Assembly (NCBI GenBank): GCA_030429705.1
Contig: JAUIES010000003.1
Coordinates: 186,001-250,000, forward strand
Reading direction: 5' to 3'
Source: Phycisphaerae bacterium
GTDB lineage: Bacteria > Planctomycetota > Phycisphaerae > Phycisphaerales > UBA1924
DNA: 64,000 nucleotides
The notes under the pieces are model-generated. The model did no database searches and was not told where the DNA came from. It worked only from the letters and a program-made list of their open reading frames with translations. This document shows, piece by piece, positions 1 to 9,794 of this stretch (position 1 is the stretch's first letter; each line of letters starts with the position of its first letter). Made by a program: the position numbers and the translations under genes.

Positions 1-629
1 CACATGGCACAGTCTGCAAAGACGAGCACAGCGAGCACGCTCAACGGGACGAGATCGCCGAGTTGAAACTGGGTGCCGCCGGACTCGAAGACCGCGAGCA
101 TGGCGATACAGGACAGCCCGGCTGCAGCAGACAAGTTTTTCACCAGGGGTAGATCCTTGAGCCGGATCGGTCGCCGGGTTGGCGACGGCGCACGACCGCT
201 GTACAGAAAGACCATGATCTGTCCAACGAGCGGTGCAGCCACAAGTCGCAAATCGATCGTGGCACCAGCGACGGCTGCGACGACGGAAAGAAGCAGTGTG
301 AATCTGCGGACCCACCGTCGGCGACCCCAAAGCCAGGCGTGCCGAGCGGGGTGCGTCGCTTCATCGCCAGGGTCGAGTGCACGATCAACGAGTTTGACCC
401 GGTCGATGAGATACACGCTCATCGCCAGGCAGACGAGCATGAGCGAGCCGATCAGGGTGGGGCGGACGCCATCGGAGAGGTCAGCAGCAAGATGGGCACA
501 TGCGAGAAGATACATCGCCGGCCAGACGGCAAGATAGCCCGCTGTATCAGCGATGTGCAGAACTGCATGCGTACGCGTAGGTCTCACCGCTGCCACTGTA
601 TGGTGATCAATGGAATTGAAATGGGGCAT
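1..629 (-). CDS. Polytopic membrane protein, possibly UbiA prenyltransferase-like (partial)
   Basis: The reading frame stays open on the minus strand from about 629 to the left edge, so the C-terminus is missing. The 209 visible residues alternate hydrophobic stretches with short polar loops, as expected for a multi-pass inner-membrane protein. A polar loop reading YLIDRVKLVDRALDPGDE lies between hydrophobic segments and recalls the Asp-rich loop of UbiA-type prenyltransferases, but the classic NDxxDxxxD motif is not seen, so this is only a possibility. The start is unsure: the ATG at 629 sits inside a 12-bp hairpin (623-650), and GTG codons at 596 and 587 are alternatives. No good ribosome binding site precedes any of them. 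It lies downstream of the MCP gene, in the same direction. Confidence 0.5.
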   Translation of the reverse strand, partial: MPHFNSIDHHTVAAVRPTRTHAVLHIADTAGYLAVWPAMYLLACAHLAADLSDGVRPTLIGSLMLVCLAMSVYLIDRVKLVDRALDPGDEATHPARHAWLWGRRRWVRRFTLLLSVVAAVAGATIDLRLVAAPLVGQIMVFLYSGRAPSPTRRPIRLKDLPLVKNLSAAAGLSCIAMLAVFESGGTQFQLGDLVPLSVLAVLVFADCAM

Positions 630-650
630 CGAGTGTGAACTCGATGCCCC
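623..650 (-). terminator. Perfect 12-bp hairpin after the haem-type MCP gene
   Basis: GGGGCATCGAGT and its exact reverse complement flank a 4-base loop (635-638). On the minus strand the hairpin starts 25 bases after the MCP stop codon and is followed by a weakly T-rich stretch (ATTTCAATTCC). It probably terminates or attenuates MCP transcription. It also contains the first possible ATG of the next gene. Confidence 0.6.
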
Positions 651-675
651 ACGATCCACCTTCATCGAGATTCAA

Positions 676-2460
676 CTACAGTTTGAACCGATCGACGAGC
701 CGTTGCATCGACTCACTGCCTCGGCTCAGGTCTGATGCGGCTTCGGCAGCCTGACCAGCACCCTGACTTGATTCCATCGCCACCGCGTTGACCTGATCGA
801 TCGACCGGGCGATCTCTTCGGCAGCTGAGGCCTGTTGCTCAGACGCTGCAGCAATCCCCTGCACTTGAGCGAGCAACTGCGCCGAACTGGCAACGATTTG
901 TTCCAGCGCTTCGCCAGCATTTTTCGCGAGTTCGACGCCGCCGTTCATACGCGTCGAGCCAGATTCGATTCGTTCGACAGCAATGCCCGTTTCGTTCTGA
1001 ATCTCGCGGATGCTCTTTGAGACCTCTTCGGTCGCCTGTGTGGTTCGCTCGGCGAGTTTGCGAACCTCATCGGCCACGACGGCAAACCCTCGACCGTGTT
1101 CGCCGGCACGGGCGGCCTCGATCGCCGCGTTCAGGGCAAGCAAGTTCGTCTGGTCGGCGATGTCGTTGATGACAGCGATGATGCCACCGATCTCTTCACT
1201 GCGCTTGCCAAGTTCGGTCACGGCTTTTGCAGACTCATCGACCTGGGCCGCGATCTGGCTGATCTCTTCCACAGTGTCCCGCACGAGCGAGCCGCCCTGG
1301 GTGGCTCGTTCACGAGAATCATCAGCAGCCTTGGACGCATCGATACTCTGTCGTGCGACCTCACCCACACTCTGCGTGAGCTCCTGAACAGCAGCACTTG
1401 CTTGCTGAGTCTGGTTCTGTTGTTCGCTCAGGCCGGCCGCCATTTCTTCGCTGGAGGCAGCAATCTCAGTCGAGGCTGCTGCGACCTGACGCGAGACACC
1501 GCTGATCTCGGTGATAATTTCGTGCATGCGATCAAGGAAGGTGTCAAACCACCCGCCGAGTCGTCCGATTTCATCGCCACGATTGAGATTCAATCGCTTG
1601 GTCAGGTCGCCGTCGCCAGTTGCGACATCCTTCATCATCTCGACGACATTGTTCATGGGTTTGGTCAGCACCACGCGAATGAGAAGGAAGATTGCGCCAA
1701 CGCCGATCAGAACCAGCGGTATGGTCACCATCATTCCTTGTTGAAAGAAGCCAGCGACTTGCGCGTTCATGGGTGCGAGCGGCATGGCGACCTCGTATGC
1801 ACCATGCATATCACCGATGGCCCAATTTTCCATACGCATGCCGAGAGGGTCGATTCCATCACCATCAGGATCGTCTTTCCGCGGGTCGCCATGACACAAC
1901 ATGCACGATGCATCAAGTTTGATCGCTCGCATGTAATGGAGTGTGCCGGTTTCTTCGTTGATCCGGCCGACGGTCTCGATGCCCGAACTGTTGAAACCGG
2001 TTTCGAGTTCCTTGAGCAGTTCAGCGCGGAACGAACCACTCGCGGGTTCATTCGATGGATTTCGAGCATTGAAAGCAGGAACCTTGAACTCGATGTTTTC
2101 CCGTTCTGCAGCATGTTGAGCAACGGTCCACCCCGTGACAACCGGAATGGAGGCGTAGAACCGGGTGTCTTCATACTCGCCGGTCCGCTCCATTTCATCT
2201 TTCAGTTCTTGAGAGAGTTCTTCGATGTTCAAGGCGCCGGACTGAAAAACCTCGCTCGCGTGATTTTTGGCTTCATCCGCGACGGCTGTAAAAGCAGCGG
2301 CTTTCTCCATCATCGCCAACTTCGCATCACGCTTGTAGGCGGACATAAAAATGACATAATTGACCGTCACAACTGCGATCAGTGCGATGGTCACGACCGC
2401 GATGATCTTGGTCGAAATTCCGAGAGACTTGCGTGGGGTAGCGGTTGCTTCTTCTGTCAT
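676..2460 (-). CDS. Methyl-accepting chemotaxis protein with haem-c binding sensor domain
   Basis: A 594-residue chemoreceptor. It has a short cytoplasmic tail, TM1 (about residues 17-39), a periplasmic domain of about 200 residues, TM2 (about 243-263), a HAMP domain (about 264-316) and a long helical signalling domain. That domain contains the conserved tip [20 protein letters not shown] followed by [21 protein letters not shown]. The periplasmic domain resembles the Tll0287-like/DUF3365 family and carries CMLCHGDP (C186, C189, H190), a CxxCH motif that covalently binds haem c. A redox, oxygen or NO sensing role is therefore likely (inference). The start at 2460 is chosen because GGAG lies about 9 bases upstream and the residues before MTEEAT look non-coding. 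No cheA or cheW is visible nearby. Confidence 0.9.
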   Translation of the reverse strand: MTEEATATPRKSLGISTKIIAVVTIALIAVVTVNYVIFMSAYKRDAKLAMMEKAAAFTAVADEAKNHASEVFQSGALNIEELSQELKDEMERTGEYEDTRFYASIPVVTGWTVAQHAAERENIEFKVPAFNARNPSNEPASGSFRAELLKELETGFNSSGIETVGRINEETGTLHYMRAIKLDASCMLCHGDPRKDDPDGDGIDPLGMRMENWAIGDMHGAYEVAMPLAPMNAQVAGFFQQGMMVTIPLVLIGVGAIFLLIRVVLTKPMNNVVEMMKDVATGDGDLTKRLNLNRGDEIGRLGGWFDTFLDRMHEIITEISGVSRQVAAASTEIAASSEEMAAGLSEQQNQTQQASAAVQELTQSVGEVARQSIDASKAADDSRERATQGGSLVRDTVEEISQIAAQVDESAKAVTELGKRSEEIGGIIAVINDIADQTNLLALNAAIEAARAGEHGRGFAVVADEVRKLAERTTQATEEVSKSIREIQNETGIAVERIESGSTRMNGGVELAKNAGEALEQIVASSAQLLAQVQGIAAASEQQASAAEEIARSIDQVNAVAMESSQGAGQAAEAASDLSRGSESMQRLVDRFKL

Positions 2461-2626
2461 CGTGGACTCCAGTGATAATCGACTCCGTGCCAAGAAATCT
2501 GGCCTGTGGCTCACTGGAATGAATCGGAACGCTATAGCACTGTCTTGAGGTCCATCCACCAACCCTGCAGCCAGACACGAAAAATGGGGATTGACACTCA
2601 GGCACAAAACCGGCACGCTTCGATGT

Positions 2627-3583
2627 TCAACGCTCCCACGACCATACCAAAGAATGGTTGAGCACATCAACCCGCGTGCGAGCAATCAGTTGGCGCGCAA
2701 GTTCATCCATCGCGGCACGCTCGCGTTGAATCGTGAGTTCGCCGCGTAACCGTTCTTCAGCTGCCTCTGGAGGCACAGACGCGGGCTGCTTGCTCTCCAC
2801 CATCAACACAGCAGAACCGATATCTAGAGGGATGATTGTGCTGATACTCCCCGGATTGAGGCGGCCGAGGACATTTCGAATCGCAACAGGAAACCGGGCA
2901 TCTGCAGCGTGAACAGGTGGTAACAAACCCCCCCTCGATGCAGTGGGGTCGATCGATCGCTGCTCGGCAATCCTGGCGAACGCAGACACCGTTGGGGCAG
3001 GCCCGAGAACACGCAACACTTCCGCGGCATCCCGTTCATTCTCGGTCAGAATCAGGCGTGCGATGGTCTTCGGGCCATATGCAATCTCGAGCGCCGAATC
3101 GACCTCACTTTGCTCGATGCTGGTCTCCCCGGTGACGAGGAGGCGCAACGCTGCATTCCTCCAGAACATCGCCTGTCGCCGAGTCGGTCCGAGGCCTCTC
3201 GAGCGGTACACCTCGTCCCCGATGATCCGCGTCGACTGTTGGTTGCCCGGCGTGTTCATGCGCTGTTCAAACAGCGTTCGTTCGTGTGCCAGATGCCCCG
3301 ACGAAATCGACAAGCCTTGCTTCTCAAGTTCCCGTCTGAGAGCGTGATCAAGAACCGCTTCACGCAGTGCCTGCTTCCCGGCCAGTTCGTACAGCGTCGA
3401 TTCAAGATCTTGCGATCCGATCGGCGTGTTCTCGATCAGGGCGACGGTCGTGCCGGTGCTGTTCAACTGCGACGGGGATGTCTGGACCACCACACCGGTT
3501 GACCTGGTGCCACAGCCCAAAGTCAAGGCGGCTGCGAAAGCGAGACTCATGCCCATGGCGAGGTTTTGGCGTGTCATGCTCAT
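2627..3583 (-). CDS. PpiC/SurA-type peptidyl-prolyl isomerase lipoprotein
   Basis: About 318 residues. The N-terminus [20 protein letters not shown] ends in LTLGCG, a lipoprotein signal with the acylated Cys at about residue 24. The middle and C-terminal parts look like a parvulin (PpiC) rotamase fold: an [11 protein letters not shown] segment as in SurA-like N-domains, then [37 protein letters not shown] and a terminal [11 protein letters not shown] strand. Predicted role: folding of exported or outer-membrane proteins in the periplasm. The start at 3583 (or 3577) is preferred to an upstream in-frame codon because the signal peptide begins there and the zinc-ribbon gene on the other strand begins at 3670. 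The product sits 5' of the MCP gene on the same strand with a 166-base gap. Confidence 0.75.
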   Translation of the reverse strand: MSMTRQNLAMGMSLAFAAALTLGCGTRSTGVVVQTSPSQLNSTGTTVALIENTPIGSQDLESTLYELAGKQALREAVLDHALRRELEKQGLSISSGHLAHERTLFEQRMNTPGNQQSTRIIGDEVYRSRGLGPTRRQAMFWRNAALRLLVTGETSIEQSEVDSALEIAYGPKTIARLILTENERDAAEVLRVLGPAPTVSAFARIAEQRSIDPTASRGGLLPPVHAADARFPVAIRNVLGRLNPGSISTIIPLDIGSAVLMVESKQPASVPPEAAEERLRGELTIQRERAAMDELARQLIARTRVDVLNHSLVWSWER

Positions 3584-3669
3584 GAAACGAGCAAAGCCCG
3601 CTCCTCTGCCCGGGTCAACCTCAACGCCCGAATGTGCGTATAGACGCCAGAAGAGGTAGGCTTGTGACC

Positions 3670-4797
3670 ATGACAGATACGGCAACGCCACAACCACCAC
3701 CGACGCCCATGCCCAAGGCCGTCTTATGCCCATATTGCGGCTCGATCACCCGGCACGCCCAACGATGCGAATCGTGCAATGGACATCTCGACGCACTCAG
3801 TCGCCAAGCGACCCAGAACGGCATGGGGCCATGGCAACTGCATGAAGCGTCCCGCCCGCATCACCCGGGTTGTTCGTACGAAGTATTGCTCAAACTGGTC
3901 AAGTCAGGGCGCGTTCAGGCGGACACGGTCATGCGCGGGCCGACCACGGGTCAGTTCTGGATGCTTGCCCGTCGCACGCCCGGTGTATCGCACTTGCTCG
4001 GATGGTGTCACAGTTGCCAGGCGCCCGCTCAGACAGACGAGTATGCCTGTCGATCGTGCGGTGCGGTGTTTCAGGGCGAACGCGATCGGCAGCACCTTGG
4101 GCTCGGACCGATTCGTCCGCTTCCCGGTGAGGGGTCAGACGAGATGGTCGCTGCGCGTGCGTCCTTTGCGCTACCCGAAGCGCCGGTTCCGATGCCTGGC
4201 GCTGGACTCACGCGCACACCGACTGCACCGGTGATGACACACAACGGCAACGCCGATGCTTCTCGCATTCGATCGTATGAACGCAGAATCGAGCAACTCC
4301 GAGCCAAACTGGGCATCGCGATCGGGGTCAGTATCGTGCTCGGCTGCGCATTCATTGCAGCGGTGCTTGTCATGACATTGAACACGCCCGCGTCAGAGCC
4401 TTTGACCAAGCCTTCACTCGGGATTGACGACCCGGTGTACACAGGTCCGGGGCTCGTGCCACTCGGCGACGATCCTGCAAGTGCGATCGATGAGGTTGAC
4501 GACGCAGCGCGCGTTGATGCGGAGACGGATACGGAAGGCGGCGTGATTCGTCAGACCGACGAGCAAGCCGTGGAAGAGATTCCGGATCGTCCGTTTGATA
4601 TCACGCTCCTCGCCTGGCCGGATGCCAAAGTGCATCTTGAATCGGTCATTGATGTTTCGTCTGCCGAATCTGTCGAAAACGGTATCGCGCTCTTGAACCA
4701 ATACGACCAGGCGGTCGGGCTGCCTGAGGACGGGCAGGAACTGCTCGAAGCCTGGACCTATCGACTGGAACAATTGCGATTGAATGGACTTCCCTGA
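3670..4797 (+). CDS. Double zinc-ribbon membrane protein with GYF_2-like segment
   Basis: A 375-residue protein of unknown function. A first zinc ribbon has CPYCG...CESC near the N-terminus and a second has CHSC...CRSC about 80 residues later. Between them [20 protein letters not shown] and [12 protein letters not shown] resemble the GYF_2-type domains common in planctomycete envelope proteins. One TM segment follows ([20 protein letters not shown], around residue 225-245), then an acidic outer domain. The start ATG at 3670 has AGAGG upstream and leads directly into the Pro-rich head. Its TGA overlaps the ATG of the next gene by one base (4797), so the two are probably translationally coupled. 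This suggests a role with the prepilin-like protein (inference). Confidence 0.7.
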   Translation: MTDTATPQPPPTPMPKAVLCPYCGSITRHAQRCESCNGHLDALSRQATQNGMGPWQLHEASRPHHPGCSYEVLLKLVKSGRVQADTVMRGPTTGQFWMLARRTPGVSHLLGWCHSCQAPAQTDEYACRSCGAVFQGERDRQHLGLGPIRPLPGEGSDEMVAARASFALPEAPVPMPGAGLTRTPTAPVMTHNGNADASRIRSYERRIEQLRAKLGIAIGVSIVLGCAFIAAVLVMTLNTPASEPLTKPSLGIDDPVYTGPGLVPLGDDPASAIDEVDDAARVDAETDTEGGVIRQTDEQAVEEIPDRPFDITLLAWPDAKVHLESVIDVSSAESVENGIALLNQYDQAVGLPEDGQELLEAWTYRLEQLRLNGLP

Positions 4798-5837
4798 TGC
4801 ATCGGCTGCGCGAAACACATCCAGTCGCAGACGGAAGATGGAGGCATGCGTTGTCACCTGTCAGAGCGCGTCAGAGGCTGGGGTTTACACTGATCGAACT
4901 GCTCGTGGTGATCGCGATCATCGCACTCTTGATCGGCATTCTCCTACCCGCACTGGCCAAGGCGAGACGGTCGGCACGAACCGCGGTGTGTCAGAGCAAC
5001 CTGAAGCAGATGGGTGTCGGTGCTGCCGGCTATGTCGGCAATTACGCCGGTGCGCTGCCCGCGCTCAATTGGCGGGCGGGAGTCGTCGAAGGAACTGACA
5101 ATGATCTGCGTTCAGCGAGTACCGATGCCGAAGCGGTTCGGCACCAGGCGGTCCACATCGCACGCCGCGCGTATCCGGGTGTCTTGATGAGCCCGACGAG
5201 CGGCGGCAACAACTGGTATCCACATCTTTGGTTTTCACATCTGGTCATGCTCGACGAACTCGGCGCGACCAACGGAGAATCGTCGGCTGCGGTCTGTCCA
5301 GAAGACGCAACGCAGATCGATCGACTCGAAACGCCGATCGAAGAGATGCATCTGTCCGTCCGCGTTCGACGGTTTGAGAGTACCTATGAGATGGCGACTG
5401 CGACTCATAGTGTGGACCAGAGCGGGGGGGCGATTGAACCGATTGCGCAGAGCGGCACAAGCCCCTGGGCGTTCGATCGGCCAGCACGATACCTCGTGGT
5501 TCGTCGTTTGACTTCGGTGGCCTTTCCTGCTGGCAAAGCGCACATGTTCGACACCTACGATCGGCACTCGCGCAAGGATCTCTTGCTGTTCCCCGATGAC
5601 GCATCATCGCAGCCGATGCTGTTTTTTGATTCGTCAGTACGCACGGCATCGGCTTCTGATGCAAATCCTGGTTTTCAGCCGCGCGATCCGGGCAACCCTG
5701 AGCCGACCATTCTGACGGATACCGTCAACGGTGAGCCAAGGCAGTATTTCGGACGGTTCAGGTGGACGCGAGGGGGGCTGCGCGGGATCGACTTCGGCGG
5801 CAGTGAAATCGACACCGGTCAGGGAACGAGACCTTAA
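4797..5837 (+). CDS. Type II secretion/type IV pilin-like prepilin protein
   Basis: A 346-residue protein. After a 23-residue basic leader comes the class III prepilin signature [20 protein letters not shown]: cleavage after Gly, Phe+1 and Glu+5, then a hydrophobic helix that packs into the pseudopilus. The sequence [20 protein letters not shown] after it is typical of the very large planctomycete prepilin-like families. The globular part has no recognisable catalytic motif. It would be processed by PilD-type peptidase and sit in the inner membrane or a pseudopilus. It starts on the last base of the upstream stop codon. It converges with the ArsR-type gene, with only 16 bases between the stop codons and no clear hairpin. 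Confidence 0.8.
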   Translation: MHRLRETHPVADGRWRHALSPVRARQRLGFTLIELLVVIAIIALLIGILLPALAKARRSARTAVCQSNLKQMGVGAAGYVGNYAGALPALNWRAGVVEGTDNDLRSASTDAEAVRHQAVHIARRAYPGVLMSPTSGGNNWYPHLWFSHLVMLDELGATNGESSAAVCPEDATQIDRLETPIEEMHLSVRVRRFESTYEMATATHSVDQSGGAIEPIAQSGTSPWAFDRPARYLVVRRLTSVAFPAGKAHMFDTYDRHSRKDLLLFPDDASSQPMLFFDSSVRTASASDANPGFQPRDPGNPEPTILTDTVNGEPRQYFGRFRWTRGGLRGIDFGGSEIDTGQGTRP

Positions 5838-5853
5838 CTCGGATTGTCTTTGG

Positions 5854-6231
5854 TCACTGCGATTGGTCGCAGTCGCACGGATCGCACGGGCACCAATCGT
5901 CGATCGATTGCGCGAGGTCTCGCAGACGCGTTGCAAGGTCAGCGCACCGAGCGGCGTACCACATGGTTCGCCCTTCTTTCTGGGCGCTGAGGACACCAGC
6001 CCTTTCGAGTTGGGCAAGGTGCCGCGCCACAACCGAAAAATCGACCGAGCAACATTCGGCGACCTCACTGACTGAGCACGGGCGACCGCACTTGATCAAG
6101 CACGCCAAGAGGGCTGCCCGCGTCGGATCTGAAAGTGACTTGAACAGATCTGTATCAAGTGTTGAGTCGATCGCCGCCCGACGACGAAGGGCGGCTTTGG
6201 GTGTCTTCGGGTTTGAAGGTGATGCAGGCAT
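5854..6231 (-). CDS. ArsR/SmtB-family winged-helix repressor with Cys-rich tail
   Basis: A 125-residue regulator. FKSLSDPTRAALLACLIKCG is the classic ArsR start of the DNA-binding domain. CSVSEVAECCSVDFSVVARH is the recognition helix-turn-helix and includes a Cys-Cys pair. LAQLERAGVLSAQKEGRTMW forms the wing. The C-terminus ends in CPCDPCDCD, a dense Cys/Asp cluster that could bind a soft metal or arsenite. Known members release DNA on metal binding. No metal pump gene is adjacent, so its target is unknown. It lies 62 bases downstream of the sugar isomerase-like gene in the same direction. An ATGCAAGT direct repeat just upstream of its start (6236-6271) could be its own operator. No strong ribosome binding site is seen. 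Confidence 0.85.
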   Translation of the reverse strand: MPASPSNPKTPKAALRRRAAIDSTLDTDLFKSLSDPTRAALLACLIKCGRPCSVSEVAECCSVDFSVVARHLAQLERAGVLSAQKEGRTMWYAARCADLATRLRDLAQSIDDWCPCDPCDCDQSQ

Positions 6232-6235
6232 GTCT

Positions 6236-6271
6236 ATGCAAGTATTCGGCTCATCCCGTACAGATGCAAGT
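6236..6271. repeat. ATGCAAGT direct repeat upstream of the ArsR-type gene
   Basis: ATGCAAGT occurs at 6236-6243 and again at 6264-6271, 28 bases apart start to start, directly upstream of the arsR-type start codon. The spacing is near three helical turns, which would suit two repressor dimers. It is a candidate autoregulatory operator, based on position and repetition only. Confidence 0.3.
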
Positions 6272-6293
6272 GATCTATCGCCAGAATGGCCGT

Positions 6294-7247
6294 TCAGCCG
6301 TTTGCGAGATCACGGCCAACGCGTTCGAGGAGCGCCTTGGTCGCGCGAATGCCTGCGTATTCATCCAGTTTATTGCCTTCGTACTCGATACCGATATAGC
6401 CCGTGTATCCGGCATCATGCACGATTTTGAGCATCTTCTGGTAATCGGTGTTGGTCTCATCACCCTCGTCGTTGAAATTGTGCGACTTTGCACTCACGGC
6501 TTTTGCAAACGGCATCAACTCCTGGACACCTTTGTACCGGTCGTATTGCTTGCCGCTACCGAGGTGGAAGTTGCCAAAGTCGGGCAGCGTGCCACAGGTC
6601 GGCATGTTCACACGCTTCATCACGCCGGAGAGCCACGCGCCGTTCGAAGAAAGCCCGCCGTGGTTCTCAACAATCACATTGATATCAAACGGCTTGGCGA
6701 ACTCGGTGAGTCGGGCGAGCCCGTCTGCAGCTCGTTCGAGTTGCTCGTCGAAACTGCCCTGGCTCTGCGCGTTGACACGGATGGAATGACAGCCGAGCGT
6801 CTTGGCTGCTTCGACCCACTTCTTGTGGTTGTCGATCGCCTTGGCTCGCTGTTTCTCGTCGGCATGGCCGAGTGCACCTTCGCCATCGATCATGATGAGC
6901 AGTTGCTTCACATTGTTGTCGGCTGCTCGGAAATTCATTTCTTTCAAGTAGGCAGCATCCTGTGCCTTGTCCATGAAGAACTGATTGACATACTCGATCG
7001 CGTTGATGCCAAACTCGCGATTGGTGATCGCAGCGAAATCCAGATGATCAATGCTGCCTCCCTTGAAGCCTCGATGAAGCGACCACTGTGCGAGCGAAAT
7101 CTTGAACATCGGTTGTGATCCAAATGCCATGCTGGCAAGTGAAGGTGTGACCAGCGCAGCGCCCGCAAGTGCCGCGAGTGCAGCTCGCCGCGACATCGGC
7201 GTTGAGCATGCGTCCTGATGACGATCGGCGTTGTTCGATAGTGACAT
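6294..7247 (-). CDS. Secreted sugar-phosphate isomerase/epimerase-like TIM-barrel protein
   Basis: A 317-residue member of the xylose isomerase-like/AP endonuclease 2 superfamily. The N-terminus has a twin-arginine type signal ([20 protein letters not shown]), so it is probably exported folded by Tat. The barrel shows [13 protein letters not shown], an [17 protein letters not shown] stretch, [40 protein letters not shown] and YIGIEYEG. Their Glu, His and Asp residues match the metal-binding positions of this superfamily. Planctomycetes encode many such proteins, mostly of unknown substrate. The start at 7247 is preferred because GAGAGG lies 7 bases upstream. It follows the pyrophosphatase gene by 26 bases and is probably co-transcribed with it. 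Confidence 0.85.
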   Translation of the reverse strand: MSLSNNADRHQDACSTPMSRRAALAALAGAALVTPSLASMAFGSQPMFKISLAQWSLHRGFKGGSIDHLDFAAITNREFGINAIEYVNQFFMDKAQDAAYLKEMNFRAADNNVKQLLIMIDGEGALGHADEKQRAKAIDNHKKWVEAAKTLGCHSIRVNAQSQGSFDEQLERAADGLARLTEFAKPFDINVIVENHGGLSSNGAWLSGVMKRVNMPTCGTLPDFGNFHLGSGKQYDRYKGVQELMPFAKAVSAKSHNFNDEGDETNTDYQKMLKIVHDAGYTGYIGIEYEGNKLDEYAGIRATKALLERVGRDLANG

Positions 7248-7273
7248 GGTTTCACCTCTCTCAGAGTTTACAT

Positions 7274-7840
7274 TCAACCGCTCAGGCCTTTGATACCGCC
7301 CATTCGACGCAACTCAGAATACCGAGTGAGTGAGTTTTCGATAATTGCGTGGGCAGCCTCTGCGGGCATGATCTGGTCGACCTCAACATCCTTGCCTTCG
7401 AGCATCTTGTAGTCTTCAAAGAACCGTTTGAGCATCTTGAAAGTGTGCTTGGGGAAATCGGAGGCCTTGTGGTAATCGGCATACTCCGGGTCATTCACCA
7501 GTACAGCCACGATCTTGTGGTCGGGCTGACCATCGTCGATCATGGTCATCACCCCGACTGGCCGTGCATCACACATGCACATGCCCGGGATCTTCTCCGT
7601 GCAGAACACGAGGATGTCAAGTGGGTCATCGTCTTCCGCCATGGTCTGCGGGATAAACCCATAGTTTGCGGGGTAATACACCGCACTATGCAAAACCCGG
7701 TCGAGTTTGAGCATGCCGGTATGCTTGTCGAGTTCATACTTGTTGCTCGATCCCTTCGGGATCTCGACGATCGCTTTGATGGTATCGGGCAAAGGCTGAC
7801 CTGCGACACCAGGAGATACATCATGCCAAGGGTGAATCAT
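7274..7840 (-). CDS. ppa: Inorganic pyrophosphatase (family I)
   Basis: A 188-residue cytoplasmic enzyme hydrolysing pyrophosphate to two phosphates, which pulls biosynthetic reactions forward. Family I landmarks are clear: [19 protein letters not shown] (phosphate-binding Lys, Glu and Tyr), [13 protein letters not shown], and the Mg-binding signature [10 protein letters not shown]. Also present are [18 protein letters not shown] and [11 protein letters not shown]. Length is normal for a bacterial hexameric enzyme. The start at 7840 (MIHPWHDV) matches the usual N-terminus; the in-frame upstream extension looks non-coding. No strong ribosome binding site is visible. Confidence 0.95.
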   Translation of the reverse strand: MIHPWHDVSPGVAGQPLPDTIKAIVEIPKGSSNKYELDKHTGMLKLDRVLHSAVYYPANYGFIPQTMAEDDDPLDILVFCTEKIPGMCMCDARPVGVMTMIDDGQPDHKIVAVLVNDPEYADYHKASDFPKHTFKMLKRFFEDYKMLEGKDVEVDQIMPAEAAHAIIENSLTRYSELRRMGGIKGLSG

Positions 7841-7986
7841 GGTCGGTGAGGATAGGGCTCGAAAGATCCCCAACCTGCCTCCGAAGCCGTCAAAATACCA
7901 CAACCTGACGCAATCCCGAAAATTGCGATCAACTGAACACGATCACATGAAAATCCGTTTGGGGTCGTTCTGATGCGAAGACTTGA

Positions 7987-8292
7987 TCAACCGACAGTCG
8001 AGGTCATCAGTGTGCGTCGCAACTGCGAGAGTGCATACACAGCCGTTTCCGCTTCCGATTGGCCGCATACTGCTCCTGTCTCGCCGCTGCTCTGATCGCA
8101 CCATTCAGCTCGATAGCAGTCAAAAAGTTGGATGTGCCTGACTGAAAAATCGAAACCGGCAGAGGCGAACTCGTTACCGACGCGTGCGGCGCTTGGAAAT
8201 GCTCGGCCGTCGGTGTGGTGCTCGCACCCAAGTGTGTCAAGTGCGGACCATCCGGTCGCGTAGAGCTCGTCTATCGAAAATTCCAATCCCAT
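7987..8292 (-). CDS. Small hypothetical protein
   Basis: A 101-residue soluble protein that I do not recognise. It starts MGLEFSIDELYATGWSALDT and has no signal peptide or membrane segment. It contains four Cys and several acidic residues. The start at 8292 has AGGGG about 12 bases upstream. Regular amino-acid use and a proper start favour a real gene. It stands alone between the pyrophosphatase and CPBP genes, all on the minus strand. Confidence 0.55.
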   Translation of the reverse strand: MGLEFSIDELYATGWSALDTLGCEHHTDGRAFPSAARVGNEFASAGFDFSVRHIQLFDCYRAEWCDQSSGETGAVCGQSEAETAVYALSQLRRTLMTSTVG

Positions 8293-8484
8293 GTTCGTGC
8301 CCCTGTGATCACCGAAACCCCAGTCGACAACCGGCACCCAGTGCACCGGTTTCCAACTCTCTCTCCGCTGAGCACACACACACCGCGCCTGCGTTTACAA
8401 GCATCGCTCAGCCTCAGCGTACACGAAATGGCACCGACACACCAGTGTCGATTTTCGATCGCCGACAATCAAGTAAGTATACCC

Positions 8485-9270
8485 CTATTCAGGGGATAAA
8501 ACCACAAGGGCGATCATATCGTAGATGGCGTGTGTCGCGACCACAATGCCGAATCCACGGGTCATGAACAACGCACCGAAGTACACACCGGCTGCCGAAT
8601 AAAACATCAACCAGCCAAAATGCACATTGGAGGTCCCGGTGTGATACAGCCCGAATGCCAACGCCGCGATGATGACCGCCACGATTGACCCGATCCGCTG
8701 CGAAGTGCGAATGAGGTCCACCATGACGAAATGGACCGCCGCGATCGCCACCATACGGAACAAGAGTTCTTCGAAGAGGCCGGCGCCGACAGAGATGGTC
8801 AGCCGCGCCCCTTTCGACCAGGTCTCGGGATCAATCCCTTCGGTTTTGACAAAACTGGTCGGATCAATCAGCGACACCAGGACGAGCAGCGGGAAGGTCC
8901 AGAGAGCAGACTCGATCGCCATGAAACCCAGCACTTTCCACCGGATCTGCCACGCATCGCGCATCATGAGGTGCCAAACGAAGAGGACCACGATCATGGT
9001 GATCCCGGGCAGGTGGACACCTGTCGGTCCGAACATCTCGAACGCGCGGGCCATGAGGTTTTGTGCTGCGACCGTCCGAACGATTTCTCCGGAGTCTGCC
9101 GACAGATACAACGCCGATCCGATTTCGTACGCGACGATGAACGGCAAGAGGAACCAGAGAATCTGAAGCGGGCGTTTGGAATCAAAAAAATAGCCGCCCT
9201 GAACAGGCGGCTTTCGACGATGTTTGCGTGATTTTGGAAGCGATCTGGACGAGGTAGGACTTGATCGCAT
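8485..9270 (-). CDS. CPBP-family intramembrane glutamic protease
   Basis: A 261-residue multi-pass membrane protein. After a basic N-terminal tail, six or more hydrophobic segments follow. The CPBP (CaaX protease/bacteriocin-processing, 'Abi') motifs are visible: FEELLFRMVAI (catalytic Glu-Glu and Arg), LAFGLYHTGT (His motif) and VATHAIYDM near the C-terminus. Members cleave substrates within the membrane or act in bacteriocin self-immunity; the substrate here is unknown. An ATG at 9270 is preferred to the TTG just before it. It lies 18 bases downstream of rpsT in the same direction and may share its transcript. Confidence 0.85.
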   Translation of the reverse strand: MRSSPTSSRSLPKSRKHRRKPPVQGGYFFDSKRPLQILWFLLPFIVAYEIGSALYLSADSGEIVRTVAAQNLMARAFEMFGPTGVHLPGITMIVVLFVWHLMMRDAWQIRWKVLGFMAIESALWTFPLLVLVSLIDPTSFVKTEGIDPETWSKGARLTISVGAGLFEELLFRMVAIAAVHFVMVDLIRTSQRIGSIVAVIIAALAFGLYHTGTSNVHFGWLMFYSAAGVYFGALFMTRGFGIVVATHAIYDMIALVVLSPE

Positions 9271-9288
9271 CAATCCAACCCGTCGGAA

Positions 9289-9552
9289 TCAGGCTTTGGT
9301 CTTGAGATGAGCGTTCATGCGGCTCTTGCGGCGGGCGGCCTGATTCTTGTGAATCACACCCTTCTGGGCGGTTTTATCAATCAGTTTCGAAGCCGTCTTG
9401 AAGGCTTCTGACGCTTCGTCTTTGGTGCCTTTTGCCACAGCAACCTGGAATTCCTTGATTGCATCACGCATGAGGCGCAAGCGCCAACGATTGCGGGAGC
9501 GTGCGGAGGCGTTTTGACGAATTCGTTTTTGTGCGGACTTCGAGTGAGCCAT
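9289..9552 (-). CDS. rpsT: 30S ribosomal protein S20
   Basis: An 87-residue, very basic protein. It begins MAHSKSAQKRIRQNASARSR, the standard S20 head, followed by VAVAKGTKDEASEAFKTASK, LIDKTAQKGVIHKNQAARRK and SRMNAHLKT. It binds the 5' domain of 16S rRNA early in small-subunit assembly. AGAGGA lies 7 bases upstream of the ATG. It is transcribed away from the tRNA-Arg gene, with 139 bases between them. Confidence 0.97.
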   Translation of the reverse strand: MAHSKSAQKRIRQNASARSRNRWRLRLMRDAIKEFQVAVAKGTKDEASEAFKTASKLIDKTAQKGVIHKNQAARRKSRMNAHLKTKA

Positions 9553-9647
9553 CGTTTTCCTCTGTCTGGGCCGCCATCCTGAGGCGGGTTCTGGAACAAG
9601 GATGATTGCGCTGTGATGCTCTGAGTCAAGTGTCAGCGCGACTGGAC

Positions 9648-9676
9648 TTGCCGAACGCGGGTAAGGGGCTTAGTGT
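9648..9676 (+). promoter_or_regulatory. Possible promoter for tRNA-Arg
   Basis: TTGCCG (9648-9653), a 17-base spacer and TAGTGT (9671-9676) lie just upstream of the tRNA. Both boxes are only partial matches to the sigma-70 consensus; spacing and position are the main support. Confidence 0.35.
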
Positions 9677-9691
9677 ACTGGCTGAAAACCT

Positions 9692-9765
9692 GCGGGCGTA
9701 GCTCAACTGGATAGAGCACCTGACTACGGATCAGGAGGTTAAGGGTTCGAATCCTTTCGCCCGTG
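9692..9765 (+). tRNA. tRNA-Arg (anticodon ACG)
   Basis: A 74-base cloverleaf. The acceptor GCGGGCG pairs with CGCCCGT (first pair G-U). The D-arm is GCTC/GAGC, the anticodon stem CCTGA/TCAGG with loop CTACGGA, and the T-arm AAGGG-TTCGAAT-CCTTT. The anticodon ACG would be edited to ICG by TadA to read CGU, CGC and CGA. CCA is not encoded; TGT follows the discriminator G region. No intron or attachment site is visible. Confidence 0.95.
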
Positions 9766-9794
9766 TTATCGCAGGCCGATCAAATGCCAAAAAG

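Noticed and set aside
1096-2475. 459-codon + strand frame opposite the haem MCP gene
   Set aside because: It is antisense to a clear chemoreceptor. Its translation is His/Asp-rich with no recognisable domain.
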